Positions 1 through 12,378 of a stretch of DNA of 64,000 bases are shown piece by piece. Source of the DNA: Wyeomyia smithii (taxonomy: Eukaryota > Arthropoda > Insecta > Diptera > Culicidae); the NCBI RefSeq assembly GCF_029784165.1, contig NC_073695.1, forward strand, positions 12,313,786 to 12,377,785, written 5' to 3'. How positions within the stretch are numbered: position 1 is the first letter of the stretch; every line of letters starts with the position of its first letter. The notes beneath the pieces were generated by a model. That model did not search any database, was not told the DNA's origin, and was given only the letters and a program-made list of their open reading frames with translations. The translations under genes were made by a program, and so were the position numbers.

Positions 1-3000
1 AATGATAAGAATGATGAAATATGAATAATAATTTCTCGGGAGTGACCAACATAATTCGTTCAGTAGTATAACTAAAACCGCAGATGTTTGGCTGGAAGCG
101 ATCGTTTAGCAACGCGTCTTACTCATTGCATTCGACGCGACAGCCGCGTAAATAACGCTTCGGGGTGTCATTTCCAACAATTAGGGCACACAAAAATAAT
201 CCTTGTCCCAATAATTACATGACTAGCAGAGAAAATTTCGCGACGAAAACGTTTACTATAGATATGAATTCATTTCCGTTTACGACACATATATATATAT
301 TTTAAGGTTTACGATTTTCGGTTTTACGATACAATGGCCTTAGCTGTCGGCACGTAGTGCAACAATGCGACGCAATTATTATGCAAGCAATTCAACTATG
401 CAAACGTGAGCAGGGCGCAGTCCAATGCATTCACACGTTCTTGGAATGTTTACGTTCTAACGAGGAGTCGGCACGATATGTTTACTGGCGAAGCACATTC
501 TATTTGGGTCGAAATGCAATTTCTGTTACCAGTTCGAGTATTGTACCAGTTGAAAACATGAAGGTGTACTAAATGTGACAGTGATTTCAAGCATAATCCT
601 TCATGAGAATGGCAGTGCTATTTCAAAATTCATGCATAGTCTTGTATCTCGTGGAAAGAATTGGGACTTCGAAATACTTTTTTCCAACCACTGACTTGGA
701 AAGACCGTCAGTATTGCTAGACAGATTACTACCTTCAATCATGCTTTGATGTGATAACGATGATTAGAAAAAGAAGACGAATACTGAAACCATTTTAACG
801 ATCGTTCGGACAGACTAAACATACATACATTGTTTTAGCAAACTTTCTGGCGGCGACTTTCTTTCCACTAGCGCTCAAAGGAGGAGAATCGTTTACGGTC
901 ACGATTTGTGCTACTGTGAAGCGGTAGACTTTGTTCACAAGCGGTGAAAGTCAGCTCGGACGAAGCGACGGAAGAAAAAATCAACGCCAGACCACAAATC
1001 TAATGGCAGCTATCGAATCGGGCAAAGGGTTTCGTCAATGCGCTCAAATAATGGACAATAATTTCTGCCAAACTATCGACCCGGACACAGGAAGAAAGCG
1101 AACGTCAGACGTCATAGAAAGTAACAACGTTTTCTTTTGAGCTTCCACAGATCGAATCTTTCCGCGAAATGTGCACTAAGGTTAGCTGCTTCTGCGTCAT
1201 GCCCTAGCGTCGTAGCGCAGTAATTGGAACAAACTCTGACTGTCAAGACATTGACACTTTCGATGATCCAGGGGGGATTTACCGCTGTCAAATTTCATAT
1301 ATGTGTGCGTTATCGCAGATCAACTCTGGTCCATGAAGTTTGTTGGTCCATGACGTTTGATAAATTACCAATGTGACGATAATCCATCACCAATTTTCGT
1401 TAAAAACTTGTTGCTGTCCCAAAATTTCACTACGGAACGCATTATTAATAAAAGTTTTCCGCTATTTCCCGAGTTTTGTTAAAAGAAAACGTTCCATTTT
1501 ACTTCGATCAAAACGACAAAAACTAAAACATACAGACGCCTTGTTGCCAAATGTGCTGGTCACGGTTTCACGATATTTGACAGATAGATTCCTCCTGCGA
1601 TGATCACTGAGTAAGGACTTTTCGCTCGTGCTGAATCGAAGGGAAACAAAACCCTAATCTTAGGCCTAGTCTAGAGTTCGTGAGCGGTAGAAAGATCGCG
1701 CGCCAATCATTTGTGCGATCATTTTGCACACAATCGCAAATGGGAACGACAGTCACCCGACAGACAACAGCGCGAGTCGAGTAAGTGGAAGAAAGGAACC
1801 GCACAAACTGTAACACAAAGTAGAAGCAGAACTAAATATAGGTCAGTCGAACGGTAGCTCATCGTGACGTTCCGGCGAAGATCGTAAAACGAAATATTCT
1901 GTCCCGATTGAGGATCGCGAAGCGCGGGGACTAGCTACAATGTAGTGGCGGCTAGCGGAAGCTACCGGCACTGATGGCGCTTGATGAAGAATAATGAGAC
2001 GCCACTTGTTTGGCAAAATATGTACCACACACACGCTCTACCGATTCCACCCATCTGCGCGGCCAGTTCTTAGCTAGTGTGAGAGTGTGGTGTCATTTAG
2101 TTTCCCTTCTACATTCCAACGCCGAAGTGATAAATAAATCAAGGCGAGACATTTTTGCTTTTGCTACGTCAGAATTCGATCTTCATTCACATTCTTTGGA
2201 TAAAGAGGAATAAAGCTGAGCAAACAAATATCAGTAAAACCGCAGATGAAATTAGATTGGTCGGAAAAGTAATAATACGTTGGCAGCACCCTATCAAATT
2301 TCAGTGAAACCTTGCGCGATTTATGATTCAAGTAACTTTGAACAGTTGAAATCTCAAACAAACATCTAGCCATTTTCTTTAAAAAAAGATCCAAGTTTAT
2401 TAAAATCCTATTTAAAACTGGTTTTACTAAGAGGTTACAAAATTTTTGTTAAATATTGAGTGTGGAAGACTATGCTTCTGCTCGAACCAATCAGTTTACT
2501 AGTAGATGGCCACTAGGACGGTGTAAACTAAGCAGCAGTGGGTAGCAACAATAGCAGCAGCAGTATTGGGTATCTGCAGCGGTTATCAGCAGCGTTAATG
2601 GTAGTAGCGTCAGTACTCATAATGTGGAAGTATCTATTGAAATTGTAATTTATTTTTCAAATTAGTAAAACTAACGTCGAGAAGAACCTATTTTAGTATT
2701 GTATGGGAATCGGGGCAAAATCTACCTGTTGCTGACATTTTACGTGGATTAGACACCTACCAATCGATTCCTAAGACTTTTTCACGCAATATAAGACAAA
2801 ATTTGACTTCCCCTTTTGGATACTAGCGCATTACCATTAATGCTCACACGTACTCGATATTATTTTGCTTTGTGAAATGTACTGGAGCCATGTTAAAACC
2901 GGTTTCGAGGAGTCACCGGTTTGAGATCAGTTTTTGTCAGATTTAAGATCTGTTTCTTTTAAAGATCGATAAGAAGATGCTCATATGTGGACAAACTCTC

Positions 3001-3390
3001 AGAATTTTGATATATGGTCTTAAAATAAAATGGCGTCGAAAAAACATCGAAAATTTCCGATTTTTCAATAATTCAAAATGGAGCCATTGTTGCCCTTAAG
3101 TTGAACTATGTTCAAACTCGGGAAATTTATTTTCGCATCAAAAAATCGCATCAAAAAATCATACATAGAAGTCAAGGCAAAAAAAATGTTGCGCAGTGAA
3201 ATTGCTCGTGTCCCACTCCCAAGATTCATCTATATAAAAACAAGCGTATATTTTGTTGTGTGGATAATGGGCTTATAGAATACTAGCCGACTATTATGAT
3301 CGGTTCACTTTTATGATCGCACAAAATATGCACAGGAATTGTCGATATGAAATTATCGATATGTGAGTATCGAAAACGTTTTCTTTTTTG
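1..3390. other. Gene-free AT-rich stretch
   Basis: No reading frame here has recognisable domains, and the open frames are short (under 80 codons) with no codon bias I can see. A patchy CAG/CAA-rich stretch at about 2530-2600 is the only low-complexity feature of note. I recognise no transposon ends. Confidence 0.5.
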
Positions 3391-3667
3391 AAATAAAATC
3401 TCGCGTAATTTTTCAAAAGGATCTATCTAACATTGAGAGACTCTCTTTGTTTACTTTCTCTTTGATCAATAACTATGTTATATTTCCCATATTTCATAAC
3501 ACTCAATGCATAGTAAGCAAGACAGTATTACAATCTCTCGGTTAAGGGGAAAAAAGCTTGGAAAATATTTATATTGACGACGTAATTAACGAAACAAAGT
3601 GAGAGAGGAGAGAATCTCTCATTGTTACTTAGGTCCTTTTAAAAAATTACGCGAGAGATATTGAAAT
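3391..3667. mobile_element. Fold-back MITE
   Basis: Two arms of about 60-68 bp (3391-3450 and 3600-3667) are imperfect reverse complements. Both contain a TCTCGCGTAATTTTT-like word near the outer end and AGAGA-rich sequence further in. The spacer is about 150 bp and encodes nothing recognisable. This is the architecture of a small non-autonomous DNA transposon. The superfamily cannot be assigned because the target duplication is unclear. Confidence 0.6.
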
Positions 3668-3747
3668 CTGGTATTGCCTCAAAAAAATGTTTGTAAAAAA
3701 ATTTACTTTAATAAATTTTTTGACTCCCAGAGGGTGAATTTAAAAAA

Positions 3748-4030
3748 AAAAAATAAACTAGACCTCCAAATCTCGACGATTCATACATTTCTAAGGCATT
3801 TGGCATCAACATTTTTTTCTGATATCGAAAGTTTTCACGGGGTAAACAACAACCACCTGGATTCAAGTCTGTTGCTTGCAGGGAAATCAGATGTGCAGAT
3901 TTGTCTGCAAAACGCAGATTTTTTCGAATCACGGATAGATTTTTTTCTGATTTCAAGCAGATTTTTCCGGTTTTTCGAGCAGTTGCAGACATTTTTCAAA
4001 AACATCTGGCATCTCTGGATGCTTGATTTA
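3748..4030. repeat. Half-copy of a fold-back repeat plus GCAGATTT-rich stretch
   Basis: 3780-3815 shares the word ACATTTCTAAGGCATTTGGC with the fold-back near 58.05 kb, so this is probably one truncated arm of that family. Next to it, 3890-3990 repeats short CAGATTT words. A 169-codon open frame runs through here, but it is Phe-rich and low complexity, and I do not regard it as a gene. Confidence 0.35.
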
Positions 4031-4489
4031 TTTTATCGAACAAAATCTACTGAAACCAAAAACTACTTCCACCCCCGGAAAGGAACATGCTTCCAATTTT
4101 CACCTCTCCCTTTTTTTAGCTCCGTTATTCTTGGATTTGAAAACATTATCGATTTTTTTCTGATGGTTTTTGGTAGTAGTTGAGTCTCTTTCGGAAAACA
4201 AGGTGCCTCGTATCAGCCTTTTGTTCCCTGGCGAAGGAATATTGAGAAAGTATATTATTTTCGACTATGCAATAGAGGGTTGCATCCAACCCTCAACGTC
4301 TGGGAATAGAATTTCGTGACCTGGTTCTGGGAAAAATACTGCTGAACGATTGAGAATACAAAACTTTTGAGACCAACCACTGAACGAAGTCAGAGAACGG
4401 TGTCGCTGATGATAGCAGGAAAACACTTCATCATTTACGTTGTTCTCTCTCTCCATATTCTTCCGCAATTATATTTCTACTGAAGCGCA

Positions 4490-4937
4490 AGCCACATTGT
4501 GAGTGACGTGAGCACACCAAGCCATTGTGTTTTTTAAATCTGGTTTTGTGACAAGACATTGAATTGGATTATTCTCTCTAAACTCTCAACCACTCAAAAA
4601 ATTCACATTGTTTTCTTAAAAACAAAATTCCTGAACAATCACTAATTTTCTCTGACGATTAATTTTTCATACTGATTTTCATTGACAGTAAGATGCGTGA
4701 ATTAACTCTGCTCTTCAGTCTTTTCCGCAAGTATTTGACAAATGCTGTGAACAACTATTTAGCTTTCTGTATTAACGCTTTTAATTTTTACCATTTCAAC
4801 TAAAATAGTAAAAATGAGAAAAATGTCATTAGATACAAAAAAAAGTACTTTTTAGGAGCAAGGGATTTTTTACCACATCACATGTAGAAGGGCCTTGCGA
4901 CGTTGTTCGTGAAACTTTCAAATCAATGCACAGTGCA
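4490..4937 (+). repeat. Diverged direct repeat, copy 1
   Basis: It aligns collinearly with 6668-7076: the opening GTGAGTGACGTGAGCACACC, a central TTAACTCTG...TTCAGTCTTT block, and a closing ACATG(T/G)AGAAGGG block. Both copies run to the same ATGCACAGTG. Whether these are solo LTR-like units, MITEs or halves of a larger element cannot be told from two diverged copies. Confidence 0.55.
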
Positions 4938-5065
4938 CAATGGCCCAGACACTAGATATAGGAGGAAATTTGGATCCTGAGCTCGATATAAATATAGTAG
5001 AGAAAAACTTACTTCTTCGAATTTGTTACGTATGATGACGCGCTTATTGAAAAATCATCAGAAAT

Positions 5066-6352
5066 TAGGGTGACCCAAATATTCGATGAAATCAGGTATC
5101 TTTTTATTATTTTTAAAGATAAAAGAAAAAATTGTTTTACAACATTATAGCTCCGTTTATTTTTAAGCAACATTGTTAAAAAAATGCATTTTTGAAAATA
5201 ACCGATTTAGATTGAAAAAAAAAAACGTATTTTCGCTCTAACTTTTATATTTAAATTTTTACATCAAAACTGTCTTTGAACAACTTTTAGGGTTTTTCAA
5301 GAAAAACAATTTTCAATGCTGATATCGTAACGATCTCAATTCTACTCGAAGATATTATTGTTTTTTAGTAAAAAATATGCTTTTTCATTTGCTTGTCGTT
5401 ATTTTTGAGGCAAACATAAAAAATATCTCTTGGTCTCAATTTAAAGGGCACATTTGACTATATACGAGGATAGTTTTGAAAAAAAAATTGTATTATTTTT
5501 TATATATTTTGCAGGTAAGAGCCAGTGCTGTTAGTCTCGCTCGTGAGTAGCATGCAATACCTCTTGTGAGTTTCCCGTTGCTACCGCTATCACACACTGT
5601 AGAATTCTCCATTCAAGCCTTTTCTCGTTAGTTTTTGCTTTCTTTCTTGCTCGCATTCGCTTCCGAGATCATATGCACACAGTCCCGTCTACTCTCCTCG
5701 TGTGTACTCGTGTGTGCTTACTCCCCTACTCGCGAGAACGATCAGCCGAAGACAATTGTTTCAAGATGCTTTGCGATGGTTGCAGAGGGACAAAAAAATA
5801 ATAGGGTATCGAACTACTTCGGCAGCTGTTTGCTTTGGCTGGTTTTGCATTAGACTGCTGTGAAAAAAAAATTAACCAAAGCAGACCGATACTCTCTTCG
5901 CTCCACTGTCGGCTGTCGGTGCATGAAGCAATACCGGGTAGATGAAGAAAGCATTTTCGTTTTCGAGCGCAGGAACTTGCGTACTCTTTTACAGTCGCTG
6001 AGTAGCAATACAAAAGAGTTTTTGCGTGTCGTTGCGCGCTTGCTGCTACTCAGAGGAATGCCTGAAGAATGAAGAGTATCTCGAAAGCGTGTGTGCAAAA
6101 GACTTGCGATGCGTAGCATATGTCTTGTTCTCAAGCAGAAAGGAGAAGAAAGGTTTTGCATTTCGCTCGCTTTGAAACGCTGGTAAGAGCACTCAGATTG
6201 ATTTTTGGGTGTTTTTTTTTTCTTAAAACTAGAAATAATTACACTCAATTTGACCCTGGAAGATCGAAAATCGATCGAATGGTTCAAAAGTTATGAATTT
6301 TTGAAAATCCAGTACGTCGTATAAAGCCGTTTTTATGGTCATCCTATTTCGA
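5066..6352. mobile_element. Possible DNA element between direct repeats
   Basis: The two ends look like weak inverted repeats: TTAGGGTGACC at about 5066 and GGTCATCCTA at about 6340, the outermost bases being TA on each side. The interior has a composition change, with 5520-6180 more GC-rich than its flanks. No transposase frame was recognised. This could equally be a chance match of short termini. Confidence 0.25.
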
Positions 6353-6667
6353 AACTGGTCACGCAAAGTGCTTCAATTGTGCTCGAAATTGCAAGGAATG
6401 AATCTTCGTTTTTATCAAACCCGTATTTTTCCGTTGGGTCGTTAGGACGACCAGCTACGAAACAGAGTGACTATGAAAAACGGCTTTTTCGATGTATTTT
6501 CTTTTCAAAAATGAATAATTTAATCCAATTGATCGATTTTTTATCTTTTCGGATCAAATTAAAGGTTTGTTTTTGGTTTAAAGAGCAAATACAAAAAAAA
6601 AAAATATTCTGTTTGTTTTTACATGCAAAATTTATGAAATTGTTACATATTGTTTTTTTTTTAAAGC

Positions 6668-7076
6668 AAATTGAGTGATGTGAGCATACCAAACCATTGC
6701 TTTTCTAATCCCGTTTATTTACAAGATGATCATTCCTTTGTGCTATTCTCTCTCTGAACCTTAAAAAAAATGAAATTTTTTGCCGAAAAGAATCAAATTC
6801 TTGAATAACCACTGATTTGTATAAATTAACTCTGTTCTTTAGTCTTTCGCGAAAGAGTTAGACAGATGCCGTTTATTTATTTAACTTTTTAAAATTATGC
6901 GATTTGTGCTGACGCTTTAAATTTTACTGTTTCAACTGAAATAATAGAAACGGAATAAAATGTTATCAGGTAACAAATAAAAATATGTTATAGCAATTGG
7001 AAGAAAATTTTCATCACATCACATGGAGAAGGGTCTTGTGACGCTTTTCGTTAATGTTTTGAATTTATGCACAGTG
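6668..7076 (+). repeat. Diverged direct repeat, copy 2
   Basis: This is the second copy of the 4490-4937 repeat, about 2.15 kb downstream in the same orientation. It ends at GAATTTATGCACAGTG, where the Transib-like relic also begins, so the exact border between the two is ambiguous by about 7 bp. Confidence 0.55.
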
Positions 7077-8392
7077 ACACGAGAGCCCAAAATTGTGAAG
7101 TTTTTACATTTACTCTTCAAATATTGCTTTCATAGACATACTATCTTCAGAATCAAGGTAGCATATAAAAAGATCCAAAGAATGTCAAAAGGTTTCAGTT
7201 TGGAACTCCGCCGTTTGGAGGTGGCACTGCAAAACCTAACTTTTCAGTTTTGCAGAAATGGCGTCTCCAGCAAAGTTGTAAATAATATAGTTTCAAAACA
7301 CTTCGCCTCTTGTTTTGGAGATGAGCAATTCTCGCTGAAACCAGGCCACTAGGTGCACAAGGTCTTTCGAATTTGATATAAATGCACATATTGGTTGGGA
7401 ATAGAGAAAAAATGACTATGCCATTTTTGTTTGATTGAATATGTGGACCCCTCTGTCACCAATGGGTGAAATAGTTTCTAGAAAAGTGGAAATTTTAACA
7501 ATTTTTGATGTTTTATTTGAGCTATATCTCTGAAATTCGTTATGGAACCTACTACAAGTAGCATTTTTCTGTAAAGTGGAATGATAGGGCTTTCATTTGG
7601 AGTAATCAGAATTTTGGCCGCCATCTTGGATTATATCAGATAAATGCAATTTTGGCCGTGTTCGCAACTACCGATTTTCAATCTAAGACCAGCATTGGAA
7701 AGCTGAGAAAAAAAATTATAAGATGCAAGAAAAAAATCAGTGTTAACCTAAGAAATGAACGAATTTTCCGGACGAAGTTTCAAAATATCCAATGCATTCC
7801 GTGCAATTAACGTAGTAGCCATATGCTGAGACCAAGTGGATGCGCGTGTCATAACCCTTCTATAACAATATATATCGTAATCAGTTAATTATGCAACTAG
7901 TACGCCCATACTATTTGCATTGAGATTAGTGAGAATAATATAGGCAACACGAACATGTTAGATATTAATTTGTTCTAATAATGTTTATTTCTATTCTTTT
8001 TCGTGGGTTATTTTAATTCTCGGAGCAAATTGAGTAATGTTCAAAATTGATTACGGCATGAATATTTCACTCTACTTACATATAAAAATCGTTCATCATA
8101 AACGGGTATGGGTAAAGTTATATTTATTTTTGGACTTACTTTATTTTCCGTCAGTGTGAACGTACTTTCTTGATATGTGGTAAAAGATTTATCTTAGTAC
8201 ATGAAACAGTATTGTGAAGCAACAAAAGACAAGTACAGAATTATGGTCCAAAAAGGAGGATCAATGTATTGTGATGTCAAACCCGTTCGGCATAGTAGTA
8301 GATCGTATGAATAATGACAATTTGCTATATATAATAGTGAGATTGAATCTCATATTGAATCGTCACCCTATAGTCTTCAGCAAAATCTGCAT

Positions 8393-8406
8393 ACACAATG
8401 GCTTCA
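8393..8406 (+). repeat. Target-site duplication, Jockey A (5' side)
   Basis: ACACAATGGCTTCA occurs here and again at 12378-12391 directly after the A-tract. The last two bases (CA) coincide with the element's own CAGTG start, so the true duplication is 12-14 bp. Confidence 0.9.
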
Positions 8407-8440
8407 GTGCGTCTTGAGCTGCCCGACAGATCAGACGTAT
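8405..8440 (+). promoter_or_regulatory. Internal Jockey promoter: initiator plus DPE (copy A)
   Basis: The element starts CAGTGCG. If the A of CAGT (8406) is +1, AGACGT lies at 8433-8438, i.e. +28 to +33. This fits the arthropod downstream promoter element consensus RGWYV at +28 to +32, used by TATA-less Jockey-type LINEs. Copy B keeps the same word at the same offset. Confidence 0.7.
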
Positions 8441-8623
8441 TTTCGGTTGCTTGTGGACTGGTCTTTGACTGCCTATAGCTTCAAAGTTTGTGTTTTGTCA
8501 GTGTGTCTTTTAAAGATTACCTGGAAGTTAACTTACATCAGTCTTTCTCAAGACTACCTATTTCTTTCTTTCTCAATACTTGCAATTTGATATTATTTCT
8601 GAACTTTTTTCGTATCGCCTGAA

Positions 8624-9932
8624 ATGGCAGGACGAAAAAAGAAACCACGCATCGCTACGGGAAGGAAAAGAGAGGCATCTGTTTCAGAAACTAGCTTATG
8701 CAGTGAAAATTTATATGATATTCTGCCTGAGCAAGAAGCCGGCGAAATTGAAATGTTCGAAAGTAAAACTATTCAAAGTGAAATTTCTGTAAAAAAGGAG
8801 AAAAGTTCCACCTATTGTGGTAACTATTGCTTCTGAATTTAATATTTTTAAAAGAGAACTTTCTACGTTTCTCTCCGACGTCAAAGTTACTTATCAAATT
8901 GGCCGAAGAGGCGAATGCCGTTTACTGGCCCAAACATTGAAAGATTGGAATCGTCTTGTTCAGCATTTAACTGAAAAGATGTATAATTTTTTTACATATG
9001 ATACGAAGAGCGCCAAGCCGTTCAAGGTCGTATTGAAAGGCCTCACCAACGATCAAACCGTTGATGAGATCAAAATTACTTTTACAGAATTACTTGGTAT
9101 AGCCCCTACCCAAGTAATTCTGATGAAACAAAAATCACGAGGCGAAAACAGTCAGCGAACTGGAATTTCCCTTGTAAATTATTTAATTCATTTTAACCGC
9201 AGTGAGGTTAATAACTTAATTTTTTTTGAAAAAGCACATGCTTTATATAACGTGCGTGTAAAATGGGAATTATATCGAAAGTTTGGCGGAGGTGAAAAGC
9301 ATATCACCCAATGCCGTGTTTGCCAACGTTATGGCCATAGTTCAAAGTTTTGTAACATGGACCAAAAATGCCTCATTTGTGGAGACTCTTCTCACAAAAA
9401 GGACACATGTCCTGTGAAAGAGAGTAAAAATTTTCGCTGTGCGAATTGTAACGGCAACCATATGTCGAATTTTTATCAATGCCCAGCCCGTTTAGCAATT
9501 GTTAAGGCAAGGCAAGGTAAACAAAACTCAAAACAAACTTCAAAACAAAATTCTCCAAGCGTACCAGTGACGCATAGTTTACCTACTCCTTTGCATACCC
9601 GTTTAACTTATGCACAGGTTACAGGTAGTTCGAACATTATACCGCCTAGTGTTGGTAGTTCGAAAATGACCGTTAACATGGGTAAGCAAAACACGCTAGA
9701 AAATAATTGTACACCTATTACTCCAGCTAATATTGCTGCCGAAAATATTTTTTCTAATGTCAACTGCCTGGGGCCAATTACGGCAGGTAAACTTTCTTTT
9801 TTGCAACAGGCAATGTTCGATCTTATGAACGCCATGTTGCAGGCAAAGTCAATGTTTGAAGCCATTCAAATAGGCACAAATTTTACTATTAAAATTGTTT
9901 CTAATTTAAAATTTAGCAATGATTTTAAATAA
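8624..9932 (+). pseudogene. Jockey ORF1 (gag-like zinc-knuckle protein), frameshifted
   Basis: ORF1 proteins of this clade bind element RNA and act with ORF2 in the retrotransposition particle. The true start is probably the ATG at 8624 (MAGRKKKPRIA, a basic N-terminus also present in copy B), not the internal ATG at 8817. An extra A in the GAGAAAAG run near 8803 shifts the frame, so the N-terminal piece stops at 8836. The rest reads from 8817 to 9932 (371 codons). Three CCHC-type knuckles are visible: CX2CX4HX4C, CX2CX4HX4C and CX2CX3HX6C (DNA about 9316-9485). The C-terminal region is Ser/Thr/Asn-rich. It overlaps the ORF2 start by 14 nt. Confidence 0.85.
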
Positions 9933-12143
9933 AACAAATAAAATATTAAATTGGAATGCTCGCTCATTGTAGGCCAATGAGAATGAGCTTTTTAATTTTT
10001 TAACAGTAAATAATGTGCATATTGCAATTATAACTGAAACATTTTTGAAACCTAACATAAAATTAAAATATGATCCCAATTACGTGGTTCATAGATATGA
10101 TAGGATTCCGGCGATGGAGTTGCAATTGTTATCCATCGCCGAATCAAACATCGTGCTCTTCCCCACCTTGAGACGAAAGTTATTGAAACTTTGGGAATTG
10201 AAGTTCAAACTGAACTTGGGATTTTATTTATTGCCGTAGCATATTTACCATTTCAATGCACACGCGAGCTCAAAAATTATTTTGAAGGTGATTTACAAAA
10301 ACTCACCAGAAATCGTTCGAAACTTTTTATAATCGGCGATTTTAACGCTAAACATCGTTCATGGAATAATTCTCAAAGTAATTCCAATGGCAAAATTTTA
10401 TTCAATGATTGTTCTTCAAGATACTATTCTATTTTGTCTCCGAATAGTCCTACATGCTTTTCTTCTGTAAGAAACCCTTCAACAATTGATTTGGTGCTAA
10501 CAGATCAAAGTCATGTATGTAGTGATTTGATCACACAAGCTGACTTTGATTCTGACCATCTTCCAATAACTTTTTCTTTATCACATGAATCAGTTTTAAA
10601 CCCTATGAGCTCTGTTTTTAATTATAACAAAGCTAATTGGGAAAGATACAAAACTCATATTGAGAGAAATTTCAATAATGAGCTTGATTTGCAAAACGAA
10701 GTGAATATTGATTCCGCTTTGGAAGCATTAAAATGTGCAATTGTTGATGCCAGGAATTATTCTGTTCCAAAGACTCAAGTGAAATTTGATTCACCAATAA
10801 TTGACGAAAATCTTCAACTTCTAATTCGTTTGAAAAATGTCCGCAGACGTCAATATCAACGTTCTCCCGACCCTGTTTTTAAAACTATTTATTAAGAGCA
10901 CAATGGAATTTTTAGTGAAAATTTTCAATTGCTGCTTCAAAATTGCATATTTTCCCAAATTATGGAAAAATGCAAAAATTACTCCAATTTTAAAACCGGA
11001 TAAGAACCCAGCTGAAGTTTCAAGTTATCGACCAATCAGTTTGCTTTCTTCAATAAGTAAACTGTTTGAGAGAATTATTCTTAACAGAATGATGTCACAC
11101 ATCAACGACAATTCAATTTTTGCAAATGAACAGTTTGGATTTCGCCATGGGCATTCCACAACTCATCAATTGCTCAGAGTTACTAATATGATACGAGCTA
11201 ACAAATCTGAAGGTTATTCCACTGGAGCTGCTCTTTTAGACATAGAAAAAGCATTCGACAGTGTTTGGCATAAAGGTTTGATTGCGAAATTGCAAACTTT
11301 CAATTTTCCAATTTTCCTAATCAAAATTTTGAAAAATTATCTTACTGATCGAACTCTGCAGGTTGTCTATCAGAATTCAAAATCTGATAGATTTCCTGTC
11401 AGAGCAGGTGTACCTCAAGGTTCAGTCTTGGGTCCAGTCCTGTACAACATATTCACTTCAGATCTTCCTGATTTGCCTCCAGGATGCACAAAGTCATTGT
11501 TCTGCGATGACACAAGCATTTCCGTAAAAGGAAAAAGCCTTCGTGCGTATGCAGTCGATTGCAGAAAAGTTTAGATATTTTTTCTTCCTACTTGCAAAAG
11601 TGGAAAATCTCTCCCAATGCTTCTAAAACTCAAATGATAATTGTTCCGCATAAGCCTAGGGCTTCTTTCCTCAAGCCAAACAATAATCACGTTGTCAAGA
11701 TGAATGGGGTTATTTTAAGTTGGTCCGACAAGGTTAAGTACTTGGGACTAATTTATGATAAAAAACTTATTTTCAAAGAGCACATTGAGAGTATACAAGC
11801 CAAGTGCATCAAATATACGAGATGTTTATATCCTCTCATTAACAGGAATTCTAAACTTTGTTTAAAGAACAAACTTTTGATTTACAAACAAATTTTTAGA
11901 CCAGCAATGCTTTATGCTGTACCGATCTGGTCAAGTTGCTGTTCAACAAGGAAGAAAACGCTCCAAAGGTGACAACAAGGAAGAAAACGCTTCCAAATGA
12001 TTTTGAAGCGTCCTCCTTGGTTTGGTACACTCGAATTACATAGACTTACTGGTGTTGAGCCATTAGAAGCTATGTCAAATAAAATTATTAACAATTTTCG
12101 ACAAAAATCGTTGCAATCCTCAGAGCTTCTTTATAGCCAATAA
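9919..12143 (+). pseudogene. Jockey ORF2 (endonuclease-reverse transcriptase), multiply broken
   Basis: Homologous to the intact ORF2 at 34013-36676. The breaks seen by alignment are: codon 18 changed to TAG (9970-9972); 7 bp missing near 10108, just before the GGGVAI-like stretch; about 425 bp missing at 10892-10895, removing the linker and the KAPGDDGI motif; 1 bp missing near 11546, after the catalytic FCDD motif; and a short duplication/rearrangement at about 11967-11990. Pieces still readable include GDFNAKH, TIDLVLTD, SDHLPI, DIEKAFD, GVPQGSVLGP and FCDD. No functional product is expected. Confidence 0.92.
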
Positions 12144-12378
12144 GTTAGCAATTAAGTTAGTTGTAAGTTTACTTCCCCTTTTCTGACAAGTAGGTTTAAA
12201 TCCCTACGAATGATAAGTCCTAACTGCGAAAGCAAACAAATCCTAACAAATAAAATTACAAATTTCTAACAGTGTTGAGAAGTCACCATTTGTGATTGGA
12301 CACACATACTCATTATTTACTAATATTTATCATAAATACTTAAGCTACTAAAAAATCCCCCATTGAAAAAAAAAAAAA
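12144..12378 (+). other. Jockey A 3' UTR and A-tract
   Basis: The sequence from the ORF2 stop to the A-tract matches the complement of 33792-34012. It ends TCCCCCATTG plus about 13 A. No polyadenylation-signal-like hairpin was recognised. Confidence 0.7.

Larger units (their letters stand above)
8405..12378 (+). mobile_element. Jockey-clade LINE, copy A (degenerate)
   Basis: This is a full-length-ended but internally damaged non-LTR retrotransposon. It has a 5' UTR with a downstream promoter element, a gag-like ORF1, an endonuclease/RT ORF2, a short 3' UTR and a terminal A-tract (about 12366-12378). The 12-14 bp target duplication proves insertion by target-primed reverse transcription. Compared with copy B (33777-38158) it carries an ORF1 frameshift, a stop near the start of ORF2, a 7-bp deletion, a deletion of about 425 bp, another frameshift and a local rearrangement. 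It is not autonomous. It sits inside the long-inverted-repeat element, so it is the youngest layer of that nest. Confidence 0.93.

Noticed and set aside
3674..4183. 169-codon open frame on the + strand as a gene
   Set aside because: Phe/Leu-rich low complexity made by T-runs and GCAGATTT repeats; overlaps a fold-back remnant; no domain.
4521..4945. A Transib element between CCATTGTG (4521) and CACAATGG (4935)
   Set aside because: The words face outward, not inward, and 8-mers of this type are expected by chance several times in 64 kb.
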